Assembly: GCA_030220185.1 (NCBI GenBank)
Contig: JASPKZ010007538.1
Location: 799,501 to 863,500 of the forward strand
Direction of reading: 5' to 3'
DNA: 64,000 nt
From: Diploptera punctata
Taxonomy: Eukaryota > Arthropoda > Insecta > Blattodea > Blaberidae
Below are positions 1 to 9,886 of the stretch, in pieces. How positions within the stretch are numbered: position 1 is the first letter of the stretch; every line of letters starts with the position of its first letter. Made by a program: the position numbers and the translations under genes. The notes below the pieces were generated by a model. That model was not told where the DNA came from, made no database searches, and saw nothing but the letters and a program-made list of their open reading frames with translations.

Positions 1-229
1 CATAACTTCATTGCACATGCATAAGAATAAAAATTGTAATCATATAATTTAAGATTCTTCCATATACAACAAACTCGATTATTTGTGTTTATTGGGACCA
101 AGATATGCACAGAAAATCGAAAAACACGAATAATCCAATTCAGTTATTTGGCGCCATGGAAGTTGGTCCAGAAATATATTTACCAACTTTAACACTTCTT
201 AATGCAACAAATATTCATAAAATGTTATA
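1..229. other. AT-rich flank, nothing recognised
   Basis: No open frame, tRNA-like block or repeat end that I recognise. The stretch stops at the TTAA target of the piggyBac-type element. Confidence 0.5.
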
Positions 230-1310
230 TTAACCCTTTGCTGGCCCTAACGCTCCGAAGCGCTCGAGATTTAAATGTCTCCTGCCGGCCTAAACACTCT
301 AAAGCGCTCTTGATGAAAGCATCTTTAAAATATTGCATCGTGCGTACAGAACACGTGATCTCTTTATGCGGGTGTGATGAAACCACTTAGTAGGCATTCC
401 CGCATGTGTATAAATATGAACCAAGGATAAACACTTATATAGGTCACAGATAATGAAGTTCAAAAGTGAGTTACTTCCTAAGGGCTCAGTTGAGGTTGAA
501 ATCATGACATCTACATCTCGCACATCGCGTAAAAGAGTAAGAGACATGGATGCACTTATAGCTGTGGCACTACAAGGACAAACAGAAAGAATTGGCCAGC
601 CGAATTTAGAAAACCAACTCTTTTGAAATTGAAAAGGGGCGAGTCCAGAAAAATGCAGTATGAAGATGTGACGGCGATAGTGTGGCAAGACAAATGTGTT
701 GTTCTTCTCCTTTCCACGAATTCGGATCTCCGGACTGATGGTTCAGTCACAAGAAAAAGAGGAAAAGGCAATGAAGAAATAGAAGTTCCATGTCCTAATG
801 TCGTTATAAATTATACGAAGCACATGGGAGGTGTGGATATAAGTGATCAGAAACGCGAATATTATGGTGTTGGCCGATCTTCAAAAAAATGGTGGAAATT
901 TCTATTACATTTTGTCCTAAATGTGTGTATTGTGAACTATGTCATCTTATATGACCTGACAAACCAGCCGTGCAAAAGTGTGTGCTTTGTGTATACAGAA
1001 AAATAAAAAAGCTCCATCTGGAAGGGATAAACAGACAACATTTAAGTGTGGGGTGTTTTTTGGAAAACCACCAACAGCGAAATGTGGAGGTGGAAAATTA
1101 GGTGAGTATGTTATTACATGCGTAAATATATTAGGAATTAGATAAAAAAATAATTATGATCCTATCTTTTTCAGTTTAATTTTTATGATTTTTTTTCCTT
1201 AAGGGGGAACATAGATTCTGCTATAGGTGTTTAAATTTAAATGCCCATTTAAAAAACCCGGCCATCCTGACCTAGTAGGAGGATGGTAAATGGGAGCGGC
1301 AAAGGGTTAA
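230..1310 (+). mobile_element. piggyBac-type element, internally deleted
   Basis: Both ends are TTAA (230-233 and 1307-1310) followed inward by CCCTTTGC and its complement, as expected for piggyBac insertion and target duplication. At about 1.08 kb it is far shorter than an autonomous copy (about 2.5 kb) and keeps only the 3' part of the transposase. Confidence 0.8.
623..1135 (+). pseudogene. piggyBac transposase, C-terminal fragment
   Basis: The frame from 623 to 1006 contains the block NYTKHMGGVDISDQ, with the third catalytic aspartate in GGVD, then KKWWKFLLHFVLNVCIVNY, typical of the piggyBac RNase-H-like domain. The frame then shifts: a cysteine-rich tail with CALC and later single cysteines reads on to about 1100, matching the C-terminal zinc-binding domain. 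The N-terminal half and first two catalytic aspartates are absent, so it cannot act by itself. Confidence 0.8.
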
Positions 1311-1394
1311 ATGTATTTAGATGCGAGTCGTGATTATCATTAATTTATTTTACTCGTAAATATGAAAAAAAAGTGGGACTATTTCTTGTCATGA

Positions 1395-1560
1395 CCACTC
1401 TTGGTTACAATAGTTATTAAAATTGGCCATCGTTACCAGTGATAATTACACTAGTAACCACACTTATAACCAGCGATGACACAAATAATCAGTTATAACC
1501 ATGCTAGTAACAACCAATGACCACACTACTAACCATCGATAAACCTACTGCTACAGCACA
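1395..1560. repeat. degenerate tandem repeat
   Basis: Loosely repeated units related to TAACCA and CTAGTAACCA, ending at a CATCGATAAACC block. No period is exact. The rest of 1311-1840 shows nothing recognisable. Confidence 0.4.
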
Positions 1561-1847
1561 TCTGTAACAACACACTTTATGTGACTCGCACAATGGAAAT
1601 TTCCAAAATTGTATTGTATTCTCAAAATGTTGTTTGGTACCGTTAAACGTGTCAGGGGAGGGGGTTGTAAGTGAAGGTTACTCTATATTGTGCTAGTTTC
1701 TAAGCGCAGTTCACAGTAGCACGTTTAAAAATAAAGAATTTTTTCATAACAATACAAAATACACTACAGTACAGATCTTCATTTTTAAAAAATACAGTAA
1801 AGAGTCATGCCCAGATAATATGCACACAGAATCGGGAGTTTGCTGTA

Positions 1848-2130
1848 TTATGAAAATACATTAGAAAGTAACATTATGACGTTCTACTTAATAAATAAGT
1901 TTGGTCTGTCTGCATCTTACCTCATATTTCAGTGTTTCTTGTATAAGACTCCTTCAAGAGTCAAGATCCAGGACCGACATTTTATGAATCATCAGTCTGT
2001 ACCAACTGAAGATGAAGCAGAGATGCTTTGAAACATGTTTTACAAGAAACAACAAAATATGAGGTAAGTTGAAGGCAGACCAAACTTTTTCTAATATTTA
2101 AAGGAAGTGACACTATGAGATTTATTTTAG
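1848..2130 (+). mobile_element. Penelope-like element 3' end, short copy
   Basis: Starts with an AAAGTAACATTATGACG terminus and an inverted TTACCTCATATTTC block, then a 3' region with a hammerhead-like motif, AATATGAGGTAAG and a second terminus near 2105. No coding part remains. It has the layout of the other short PLE copies here. Confidence 0.65.
2003..2044 (+). ncRNA. hammerhead-like motif in PLE
   Basis: CTGAAGA at 2006-2012, one extra T, stem II AAGCA/TGCTT with loop GAGA plus a G-U pair, GAAAC at 2030-2034, stem III ACATGT (self-complementary), then T as position 17. The two bases after it (TT) pair with the AA before CTGA as the start of stem I. Confidence 0.65.
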
Positions 2131-2207
2131 ACCAAACTTACTTATTCTCCCATATAACTTACATAGACATGTGCTAGATAATATATATTTTCATTTCCTT
2201 TATAAAA

Positions 2208-2310
2208 TTACAATATGAAGTCATTATGAGGTTCTTCTTGATAAATAAGGGGAGTCTGTTCATCTTACCTCATAAACTGTTGTGTTCTTTAGAACATGTT
2301 TCTTTCTTCT
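2208..2310 (-). mobile_element. Penelope-like element fragment
   Basis: Terminus GTCATTATGAGGTTCTTCTT, then TTACCTCATAA and, on the minus strand, GAAACATGTTC, the 3' half of the hammerhead motif. The CTGA side has decayed. 2311-2514 shows nothing further. Confidence 0.5.
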
Positions 2311-2514
2311 TTCTTCATTACATGTTTCCAGCCGTAGCTGATGACATGATTCCATTGCATAGTTACACTACTTGAAGATGACTCCGTACCATGTGTTTAT
2401 TGCAATGGGGATGCATTGGTGCATTTGCAGCTTATGTGGGCATTTCTTAAAATTTTGATAACAACTTAAATCCTCTCATCCCATCAAGGTGAGTGCCCAC
2501 GATGTTGCTACGAG

Positions 2515-3312
2515 TAGTTTTTAAAGACTATTTAACTCATGCCTCAAATGGGAGTCAATGACCAATCACGTTTCAATGAATTTTGTTTTACAACCAATCA
2601 CAGTCATGTTTCATCTCGAATTTATCAACTTAAGTTTATCATATTAAAGAAAGCTCCTTTTTAACATTCTGAATAGGTCAGAGCATTATCTTGCAATGAC
2701 TGACTCTCTAAGAAATATGTTGAATGTAGCAATTTATATATTAAGATGTAAGAATGCTAGAATTCAAGTGACTCCAAGATTGTATATATATATATATATA
2801 TATATATAGTGCACGAATGTAACCATGTACCGCTTGCAAGATATAATAGAAAAAAATTTGTAGCAATTGAATATACCACAATAAAAAGAAACCACTGTTT
2901 GCACTTTCTTAAACATATTATTTCCTAGGTATTAACGTTCCAGAAAAATATAATTGACATATTTACATCATAGGACGTCAGAAATTAATTAATAACCTAT
3001 AATGTTAGTTATAATATACAGTTTGATGTGTTTCATTTTTTTCTCCACTAAGGTACATTCTTACAATATTTATTTGGCAATAAATAATATGATTTGGTTG
3101 CAGTGGATGAATAAATGAAACATAACAAATGTTTCTCATTTGTTTTCAAGCATTGTCATTTACATTAAATATATAAATATTTTAAAATAACTATATTTAA
3201 ATGATGATTTGTGAGTAAACAGCTTAATTTTATTTGTTAAATAGTCCTAACAAATGCCACTCTTGATTTCCAAATTCTCTAGACAAATTGGAAATCACTC
3301 ATGGCATTACTT
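2515..3312 (+). repeat. ~0.8 kb interspersed repeat, copy A
   Basis: The reverse complement is found at 46440-47190, with long shared blocks such as CAGCTTAATTTTATTTGTTA and ATACAGTTTGATGTGTTTCA. One end carries a hairpin around TTGATTTCCAAATT. No reading frame of note, so probably a non-autonomous element of unknown class. Confidence 0.7.
2781..2808. repeat. (TA)n microsatellite
   Basis: About fourteen TA dinucleotides in a row, inside repeat copy A; the other copy lacks the expansion. Confidence 0.9.
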
Positions 3313-3339
3313 ATGAAAAGATAGATATAGAGAAGAGAA

Positions 3340-3600
3340 AGTTGGAAAAGATCTCCTAGGCCTCGAATGCTCTAATACCATCAGAGTCGAGGAAAACAAG
3401 AGTTAGCCAAGAGAGGATAAATAGGAAAGATGATAAGGAAGGGAGACTGGTACTGAAAAGAAATGAATCAGTTTCGGTCAGTAACTCATCAGACTGACAG
3501 AGAAAGAAAAAACCCTAAGATCTCAAGTGCTCTAATATCATTAGAGTCAGAAGAAAAGAAGAGTTTAGCCAAGGGAGGCTAGATAGGAACGTTTCAGTAT
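3340..3600 (+). repeat. two units of a SINE-like interspersed repeat
   Basis: Blocks at 3352-3427 and 3514-3590 share CTCTAATA followed by a CATCAGAGTC or CATTAGAGTC core and an AAGAG-TTAGCCAAG stretch. The same block occurs at 39010-39090 with more of its 3' part. Unit length and RNA polymerase class are not determined. Confidence 0.55.
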
Positions 3601-3605
3601 TTAAA

Positions 3606-3815
3606 TGTGGGAAATAACATTATGAGGTTCTTAATTAAATGAATGAATAAGATAAGAAAATGACAGTCATGAAAACAGCTGTTGATAGGAATTATGTATT
3701 TCCCGATATTGCAGTTCTATGTTAAAAGAACATAGATGTAAGAGGTAAGAAGAATTCACGATTCATTTGATTCTCATTAAGAAAACCTCATAATGTAAAA
3801 ATTCCCATATGTATT
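3606..3815 (+). mobile_element. Penelope-like element, solo 3' end
   Basis: Bounded by GGGAAATAACATTATGAGG and CCTCATAATGTAAAAATTCC. Inside at 3679-3718 is a decayed hammerhead-like block with CTGTTGA and TTTCCCGATATTGCAG. It belongs to the subfamily with GATA rather than GAAA. Confidence 0.6.
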
Positions 3816-3841
3816 ATATTAAAATAAAAAGTGCTTTATTC

Positions 3842-4240
3842 ATTCATTGAATGTTTCAATTATGCTTGCATATTATCTTCAGCATGGTCAGACTGTCGAT
3901 TGATTGGTTGTTGACCGAAGAACTTGCAGATCAAATCCTTTTGCCTGGGAATTTGAAAATTCATTATACCTTCTCTGTTCTTCTGGATGTAGATGTTCTC
4001 CCAAATGATCAGTTCTTTTGTATTTTCTGTTTTGATAATTTTGTGTTCACATTGATTTTATGTTTTTCTGACCAATTTCTAATGTGTTCCTTCATTTTAA
4101 TGGTCAAGTTTTTCTTTATTTTTCCTATCTATATCTTACCACAATCAGCAAATTGTATGGGTATATTGCTGATTTTTACCATCATCAATCTTCTCATTTT
4201 CGTTAGTTTTGATTTGTTTATTTAGGCTGTAATTATTTTT
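3842..4240 (-). pseudogene. PLE GIY-YIG endonuclease region, decayed
   Basis: Read on the minus strand this matches the endonuclease and C-terminal part seen in the better PLE copies: the region before and after the EHLRN motif and the IPGKN-type end. Several stops and frameshifts interrupt it. Confidence 0.5.
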
Positions 4241-4433
4241 TGTGCTAATTTGATATTAAATTTGTTAAAAAATTTTCTTCTGCAATGTTTTTATATAAAT
4301 TTGTCACTCACACTGAAGGACAAATTAATATTTGAATACAAAATTTTTCGCCCTAACTGGAGGGTTTTTCTTCTCCTTCTAGTCTTGTGTTCCAGTTCAG
4401 ATGATCAAGTTCACATGTACTTAATAAAAGTTA

Positions 4434-4800
4434 AAGTGGGAAGTAGCATTATGAGGTATTTTTTTAAATTTATAAATGAGTTGGATAAAATGTTTTTATG
4501 TCTCACCTTATAAAATTCCATATTTTCACGATACCAGTTTGAAAAGTGATTTCACCTTCATCTTCAGTCAAAGTTCAGTTGCTGAAAATTTGCTGTTAAC
4601 ATTATCTTCCAAACTGCCATCTGGTGTCGTTTATATGAACTTAGGACACTAAAAAAAATTAAATCTACAAGTTCATAAAATTGACACCAGATGACAGTTC
4701 GGAAGATAGTGTTAATGGCAAAATTTGAGCAGTTGGAGTTTAACAGAAGATGAAGGAGAAGTGACCTTTGGAACTGGTATCTTGAGTCTCTCTATTGCTT
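4434..4800. mobile_element. PLE inverted pair
   Basis: After a GGGAAGTAGCATTATGAGG terminus, arms 4525-4650 and 4661-4786 are reverse complements with scattered differences. Each carries a decayed hammerhead-like block (CTGAAGA on minus near 4567, CAGAAGA on plus near 4744). Confidence 0.65.
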
Positions 4801-4958
4801 GAACCATATCAAAACAAGGGACATATGGAAAACTACCAACCAGCAGGAAATTGGGTAAAAGGTGTAATTTTAAAAATACAATAGGAAGTAACATTAGAAG
4901 GTTTATTTAATGATTAACATATTTGTTCTGTGTATTCTTACCTCTTACGGTTGTTTTG

Positions 4959-5000
4959 TTGAACATATGTTCCAAGGCTTCTGAGCCCCATCTTCAGCTT
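4959..5000 (-). ncRNA. hammerhead-like motif in PLE
   Basis: Minus strand: CTGAAGA, extra T, stem II GGGGCT/AGCCTT with two G-U pairs, then GGAAC (A to G in the core), stem III ACATATGT (fully self-complementary), T, then C pairing with the G before CTGA. The right arm keeps an intact GAAACATATGTT but has lost CTGA. Confidence 0.55.
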
Positions 5001-5061
5001 GTATAGGCTCAGAAGCCTTGAAACATATGTTCAACAAAAAAAAAAAACAACCGTTAGAGGT

Positions 5062-5210
5062 ATTATCGCCTCACTATGATGGTTGTCAGTTTATATAAAA
5101 AGCGGGTGCTGCACAACAATGCTTGACAATGATTAACATGAGGAATTATTATAGTGACGGTAGTTGGTATTTTTGTACTTAATTATATATAATCATAGTG
5201 AGGTGATAAT
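5062..5210. mobile_element. 149 bp MITE
   Basis: Terminal inverted repeats of 19 bp with one mismatch (ATTATCGCCTCACTATGAT at 5062 and the complement at 5192-5210). No coding capacity. It sits inside the 3' terminus of a PLE, so it inserted later. Confidence 0.7.
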
Positions 5211-5366
5211 AACAGTACTCAGACCAAATATCTTAATTATTAAAAGGTGTAATGCTCACTTCAGGGCTGCTATTTAGAATGTCACATCAAATAAATTTAC
5301 AATCTATAACAATGGAGAGACCAACTTCTGGCTGTCTGTAATGAGAATGTTTTTCGTTTTTTTTAG

Positions 5367-5697
5367 GTTATGAAATAGCTGTAGTTACTAATAACTCCAT
5401 TAGTATATATAGTTGGGAATGTGATACGACAACAGATGTTGTTCCTAGTGCTCAACTGTTAATTGGGAAGAACTCGGCCGACAGACACACTAAGATGAAT
5501 GGAGCTGGGAAAGATACATCGATACGAATGTTTGATGTTAATTGTAAACAGCTTGAGTTGTTGAATGATGCCCACTACACATGTGCTGCCCTCTCACAAG
5601 ATGGCAGGTTCATCATTGTCGGAGTCTCCAATTTGACCATCAGGCTGTTTGATGTCGATGAATATAAACAAGTAGCAACATATCACGGTCATGCAGG
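5367..5697 (+). CDS. Dark: Apaf-1/Dark-like protein, WD40 exon 1 of window
   Basis: This exon encodes about 110 residues of the WD40 part of an apoptosome scaffold. In the family, the WD40 propellers hold the protein inactive (and in vertebrates bind cytochrome c), while upstream CARD and NB-ARC domains assemble the caspase-activating ring in the cytosol. The exon opens after the pyrimidine tract and AG at 5365-5366. Its first two bases complete a glycine codon begun in an exon outside the window, and the frame is open well before the first ATG (5495), so that ATG is internal. WD-type strands are TSIRMFDV (residues 51-58) and LTIRLFDV (about 90). The exon ends at 5697 before GTAAGT with two bases of a codon that exon 2 completes. 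The identification rests mainly on the C-terminal exon. NWD- or TEP1-type WD40 proteins are the alternatives. Confidence 0.75.
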
Positions 5698-5778
5698 GTA
5701 AGTTACAGCCTTGATTTCACATTCTACACAATTTTTCTCTTAAAAATTAATTTGTCATTCAGTATTTAGTGTATAATC

Positions 5779-6010
5779 AACCACAGTGGTCTAGTGGTCA
5801 TGTTCCTTACCTCTAGTCCCGATGGTCGCAGGTTCAAACCAGCCCAGGGTGATGGGTTTTTTTTTAAATGGAAAAATCCAAGGAACAGGTCCTCCGGGAG
5901 AGACTGTAAGCCATGATTTCCTGAGTCTGGGTATTTTCAGGCTCATGAAAGAACAATATTCTGATGTTATATATAATTTTAATACTCTCCAATACAGGAC
6001 AATATGATTT
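5779..6010 (+). mobile_element. tRNA-derived SINE, family A
   Basis: A tRNA-like head (AGTGGTCTAGTGGTCATG and later GCAGGTTCAAACC as A and B boxes) is followed by AAATCCAAGGAACAGGTCCT and CCGGGAGAGACT. The same body recurs at 60476-60710. Confidence 0.7.
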
Positions 6011-6274
6011 TGTAAAGAAAAATTAACATTTGAACTGGGACTTGATGCCTGGACCACTGGTTAAATTTTCTTTTCAAAGTAGTATTGTCTAGTTATATTT
6101 GAGTTATGTATTTTGACTCTCCTCATATTTCTTGATTTTTATGCAGACCGGTTTTGTCTCTAACTGGAGTTCTTCCCCAATTAACAGTCGAGCACTAGGA
6201 ACAACATTAGTTAATTTTGAGTTATATTATTTTTGGTCTGGACATCTTACCTCAATATTAATGTTGATTTGTTC

Positions 6275-6316
6275 TTGGACATGTTTCAAAACAATTCTCT
6301 GTTTTATCTTCAGCTT
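6275..6316 (-). ncRNA. hammerhead-like motif, left arm
   Basis: Mirror of the right-arm motif: CTGAAGA with C at 6313, stem II AAAAC/GTTTT, GAAAC, ACATGT, cleavage-type C at 6278. Confidence 0.6.
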
Positions 6317-6331
6317 TCCCAGACTCTGGGA

Positions 6332-6373
6332 AAGCTGAAGATAAAACAGAGAATTGTTTTGAAACATGTCCAA
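6332..6373 (+). ncRNA. hammerhead-like motif, right arm
   Basis: CTGAAGA at 6335-6341, extra T, stem II AAAAC/GTTTT, GAAAC at 6361-6365, stem III ACATGT (6364-6369), then C (GUC-type site). The next base C pairs with G6334 before CTGA. Confidence 0.65.
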
Positions 6374-6982
6374 GAACAAATCAACATTAATATTGAGGTA
6401 AGATGTCCAGACCAAAAATAATATAATTAAAATAACCTCAAAATATAACTTCCTAAAATTAAATATTAATTTTGAGTTGTTTTTTTGACTCACCTCATAT
6501 TTCTTGACTGCCATGCAGACCCAGGTTTCATCACTGCATTTGTGGCATTTTCAATGCAACACCGCGATCACAACTGCCATCCAGCGGTTTTCTCTCTTGT
6601 AGATTGATTTCTGCACTCTCTGATGACTGACAAATGAACTTCCAAATCAATCCCCTCTCATTTTCACCGGGTATTTCAAAATTCATAGTTTTCTTTTTAT
6701 TCGTGCATATGTAAATTTTCTCCCAAATTGTGAGTTCCTTTGGTTTTTTCTAACTGTTTAAGTAATTCTGCCTTGGTATTACAAGATTGAAAGAACACCT
6801 TAGAAATGTTAAAAATGGAGAAACAGAAAAATCTGCATAGCTGCACATGCTTGGTCAGAAAAACACAGAATTGAAACCAACGCCAAATTACTTAAACAAT
6901 TAGAAAAACCAAAGGAACTCACAATTTGGCAGAAAATTTACATATGGAAGAAAGATAGTGTTATTTCCTACCTATATAACTT

Positions 6983-7100
6983 AACATCTGTTGTCTCACT
7001 ACATTCCCAACTATATATGCTAATGGAATTATTAGTAACTACAGCTACTTCAAAACCTAAAAAAACAAAAAAGCACTTTCATTACAGACAACCAAAAGTT
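6983..7100 (-). pseudogene. inverted partial copy of Dark exon 1 with its splice acceptor
   Basis: On the minus strand 7056-6983 matches 5367-5440 with about 8 differences in 74 bases, and still reads VTNNSISIYSWEC in frame. The match continues into the intron: the T-rich tract, the AG (7058-7057) and a TGTCTGTAATGA block. Because intron is included, the source was genomic DNA or unspliced RNA. It lies inside a PLE composite, opposite to the gene, so it is unlikely to be an exon. Confidence 0.8.
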
Positions 7101-7135
7101 GTACATAGTTAAATATGGGAAATAACATGATGAGG

Positions 7136-7505
7136 TGTCCACCACTGTGGTCTCGAGGTAGCGTGCTGCCTTGTCATGCAGCGGGCCTGGATTCGATCCC
7201 CAGTCTGGGCAAGTTTCCTGGGTGAGGTTTTTTTTTCGGGGTTTTCCCTCACCTGTATGATAAATGTCAGGAAACTCTAAGGCCCATCATCTGGCCATCA
7301 TCATCAATATCATATTTGCCTAATTAGCTTAAGTTTAATTTAAGGCCTCTCCTGGCGCATCATTACCACCATCATCCACTCACATATCATTGGGGCAATG
7401 TAACCCCTCCTTTCAGGTACCCCAACCTCAGAAGTGGGTTACAAGTATGCCATGCCAGGAGAGAACACAAGGAATGTTGAAATGACAACCTGGGGCATTT
7501 GAAAA
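7136..7505 (+). mobile_element. tRNA-derived SINE, family B
   Basis: Head with GTGGTCTCGAGGTAGCGTG and GGATTCGATCCCCAGT (A and B boxes), then GGTTTTCCCTCACCTGTATG, an ATC-rich stretch and AGAAGTGGGTTACAAG, ending in a short A run. The second copy is at 45367-45753. Confidence 0.8.
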
Positions 7506-7678
7506 AAAAAACATGAGGTTAGCGTTAGCAACGAAACCAGTCTGCATAAAAATCAAGAAATATGAGGGGAGTCAAAATACACAACTCAAATATAATTAAA
7601 ATAAACTTCATAGTTACATAAATTTAATAAAAGTTATGTAGGTAGGAAAAAAATAACATTGAAAATGTATTAAATATA

Positions 7679-8215
7679 GGGCTACTCAAAAAGAAGGAAC
7701 AGACTTCAAACATTTATTTCTTCCAAACTACAAAAAAATATAAACACAATTGTAACGTTCCTGGAAAGAGAAAAGTTCGAATTTCACTTTTTCATGCATT
7801 CAATATGAGCACCATGTGTACAACGACAAATATCAAAATGGTGGCTCATTTCTTGCCACACACGAATCAGCTGATCTCTAGTTATCGAATTCACAACTTC
7901 AACAATTCAATGTCGCAGATTTTCAAGAGTTTCAGGCATGGGGCGGGGAAAAAACACAATCTTTCACTTAACCCCACAGATAAAAATCACACGGGGTTAG
8001 GTCTGGTGATCTGGGGGGCCACCGGTGATTAAGTTGATCTTCTGCTTCTCCTCTTCCAATGCAACCATGATTGCAACTTCAAGCAACAGCGCAAATGCGG
8101 CCATGATCAGAACTTCAAACTTTTCTCTTTCTAGGAATGTTGGAATTGTTTCTATTTGTAGTAGTTTGGAAGAAGTAAATATTGGAAGTCTGTTCTTTCT
8201 TTCTGAATAGTCCTG
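7679..8215 (-). mobile_element. mariner-like element, decayed
   Basis: Long terminal inverted repeats (about 50 bp; AACAGACTTC and TTCTTCCAAACTAC shared) close to TA dinucleotides. On the minus strand the end of a transposase can be followed in pieces, finishing near 7800 with HGAHIECMKK, the usual end of one mariner-related group. Frameshifts and internal loss make it inactive. Confidence 0.65.
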
Positions 8216-8309
8216 TATACGTAGGTATATGAGGTTTTCATTATTAGATTGGCACCAAAGAACAAATACAGCCTAAATAGGATAATTAAAACCAATTAAA
8301 ATAAAAAAT

Positions 8310-8524
8310 ATTTAATTTTAGGAAGTTATATTTTGAGATTATTTTAATTATATTATTTTTAGTCTGATCATCTTACCTCAATATTAATGTTGATTTGTTC
8401 TTGATATGTTTCAAAACAATTCTGTTTTATCGTCAGCTTTTCCAGACTGGTTTTATTTATGTTGCATTATATTGCACAACCTGGATGTCGATGTCAGCTC
8501 CATCTTGTGGTTGGCCAAAGAATA
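8310..8524 (-). mobile_element. PLE 3' region, inverted arm
   Basis: Begins with AGGAAGTTATATTTTGAGA and runs through TTACCTCAATATTAATGTTG. It contains a hammerhead-like block on the minus strand (CTGACGA with C at 8436, AAAAC/GTTTT, GAAAC), with stem III weakened to ACATAT. Confidence 0.6.
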
Positions 8525-8885
8525 AATAATTAAAATGAAAAAGTTGAAGAAGAAAACAAATCAGGAATTTATTAGATCAAATGTAGGATTTGTGACAAAA
8601 TTTACATAGGAAAAAGAAATTTGAAAACAAGGCTGAAAGAACATCTTAGAAATGTCAAAAATGGTGAAGTGGAAAAGTCAACAGTAACTGCTCATGCTTG
8701 GTCTGAAAATCATCCAATTGAATCAAAAACTAGTATAATTAAACAAATAGAAAAACAAAAAGAACTTACGGTTTGGGAAAAAAAAACAAAGAAAAACTTA
8801 TGAACTTCGAAATTTCTGTGGAGGTTTATCGGTTCACCAATAGAGGGAAGAAGTAGTTCTTCTGACTGACATAACATCAGCCGAC
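8525..8885 (+). pseudogene. PLE GIY-YIG endonuclease C-terminal part
   Basis: An IYIGKRN-like trace is followed by RLKEHLRNVKNGEVEKS and ELTVWEK, the conserved downstream part of the PLE endonuclease domain. Frames break before and after; the RT part is missing. From 8886 to 9146 I see only intron sequence. Confidence 0.65.
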
Positions 8886-9146
8886 AAGAAATGACTAGAT
8901 GAAGCTGCCAGGCTTTGAAACTGCAGTCTAATTAGATGGCTGGATATGAGATGCTGTATGAAGCACTTTAATTTAATCATAAACCTCATTGTGTTGCTTC
9001 TTAAAAATATTATTATTTTTTTTAATTTATGTAGGTAGGCTCATGGCATAGAATCTCCAAGATTTATTCTGTAAACCAACAAAATTGAACCATAAATTCA
9101 ACTTGCTGAAGATTTTACTTACTTTACACTGTGTTGTGTGTTGCAG

Positions 9147-9366
9147 GTGGGTGACATGTCTGGACACTTTCAGGGGTGCAAGTTACCAGCTTTTACTGTC
9201 TGGTTCAGATGACAAAACCATAAAAATCTGGCACATTGAACTGACAGAGTGTCGCACTGAACACAAATGTAAATTAAGACAGAATTTTGATGCTCTCTGG
9301 GATGGAAAATCATCTTACCCGTGTGTACCTCTGCTAGTTGCTCCTGATAACCAAAATAATTTGCAG
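9147..9366 (+). CDS. Dark: Apaf-1/Dark-like protein, exon 2
   Basis: The acceptor is TTGCAG at 9141-9146 and the donor GTAATT at 9367. The first base completes the codon left open by exon 1, giving GHAGWVTCLDTF across the junction. The exon adds 73 residues and holds a textbook WD blade, SGSDDKTIKIWHIE, followed by a loop (CRTEHKCKLRQNFDALW) and LLVAPDNQNNLQ. The order of a WD blade ending in IW, a Lys-rich stretch and then a strand ending in LQ parallels vertebrate Apaf-1. It ends in phase 0. Confidence 0.8.
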
Positions 9367-9702
9367 GTAATTCAATTACATACTACACACGTTGGTACTG
9401 ATTGCTAGGGCTCAGATTGGCTAAACTTTACAACATGTGACATGACTTTTTTAAATTACTGCATAAACTCCTGTCAAATTTCATTCTTAGGATTTAATTT
9501 TTCTAATTATTTCCCACCATTTATAATGAATTTTTTAACTTTGATTTGTAATTATTATTGGAGTATATTTTTTCACAATATTGAACTACATAATGACATG
9601 GCAGTCATATTAATTTTAACAAATATTCTGTGTTCCAGTGCAGCCAACATAGAATCTGTACTAATTAACTTACACTAAATAAAATCAGCGTGCATTCTTT
9701 CA
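9367..9702. other. intron sequence, nothing recognised
   Basis: AT-rich; open frames here are short and carry no known motif. Confidence 0.4.
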
Positions 9703-9886
9703 CAGGTTAGAGTACTTAAATTGCACTAGATTAGCTTTTAGGTTAGTCTTTCAGAGATTAGTGTTCTTAAATTGCATTAGGTTAGCTTTTAGGTTGGTCT
9801 TTTACAGGTTAGAGTAAGCTTTTAGGTTGATCTTTTACAGGTTAGAGTACTTAAATTGCATTAGGTTAGCTTTTAGGTTCGTTGAC
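9703..9886. repeat. minisatellite, ~4 units
   Basis: Imperfect tandem units built on CAGGTTAGAGTACTTAAATT and GCATTAGGTTAGCTTTTAGG; unit length varies around 45-60 bp. Confidence 0.7.

Larger units (their letters stand above)
4866..5250. mobile_element. PLE palindrome split by a MITE
   Basis: Terminus AGGAAGTAACATTAGAAGG, then arms 4941-4985 and 5006-5060 that are reverse complements. The right end is interrupted at 5062-5210 by a small TIR element and resumes with CAGACCAAATATCTTAATTA. Confidence 0.65.
6224..6465. mobile_element. PLE near-perfect palindrome with target duplication
   Basis: Flanked by a 13 bp direct repeat TTAATTTTGAGTT (6211-6223 and 6466-6478). The arms meet at about 6326 and are almost identical for more than 80 bp. 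The right side continues into the full CCTCAAAATATAACTTCC terminus, absent on the left. Confidence 0.8.
6086..7610. mobile_element. PLE inverted composite
   Basis: Outer arms 6086-6165 and 7523-7600 are reverse complements (TATGAGG-AGTCAAAATAC type ends). Inner arms are decayed PLE endonuclease/C-terminal sequence, minus at 6480-6775 and plus at 6776-6960. Inside are a later PLE palindrome (6224-6465), an inverted copy of Dark exon 1 (6983-7100) and a SINE (7136-7505). Confidence 0.6.

Noticed and set aside
5495..5701. Short gene starting at ATG 5495
   Set aside because: The frame is open upstream to a clear splice acceptor at 5366, so this ATG is an internal methionine of a Dark exon.
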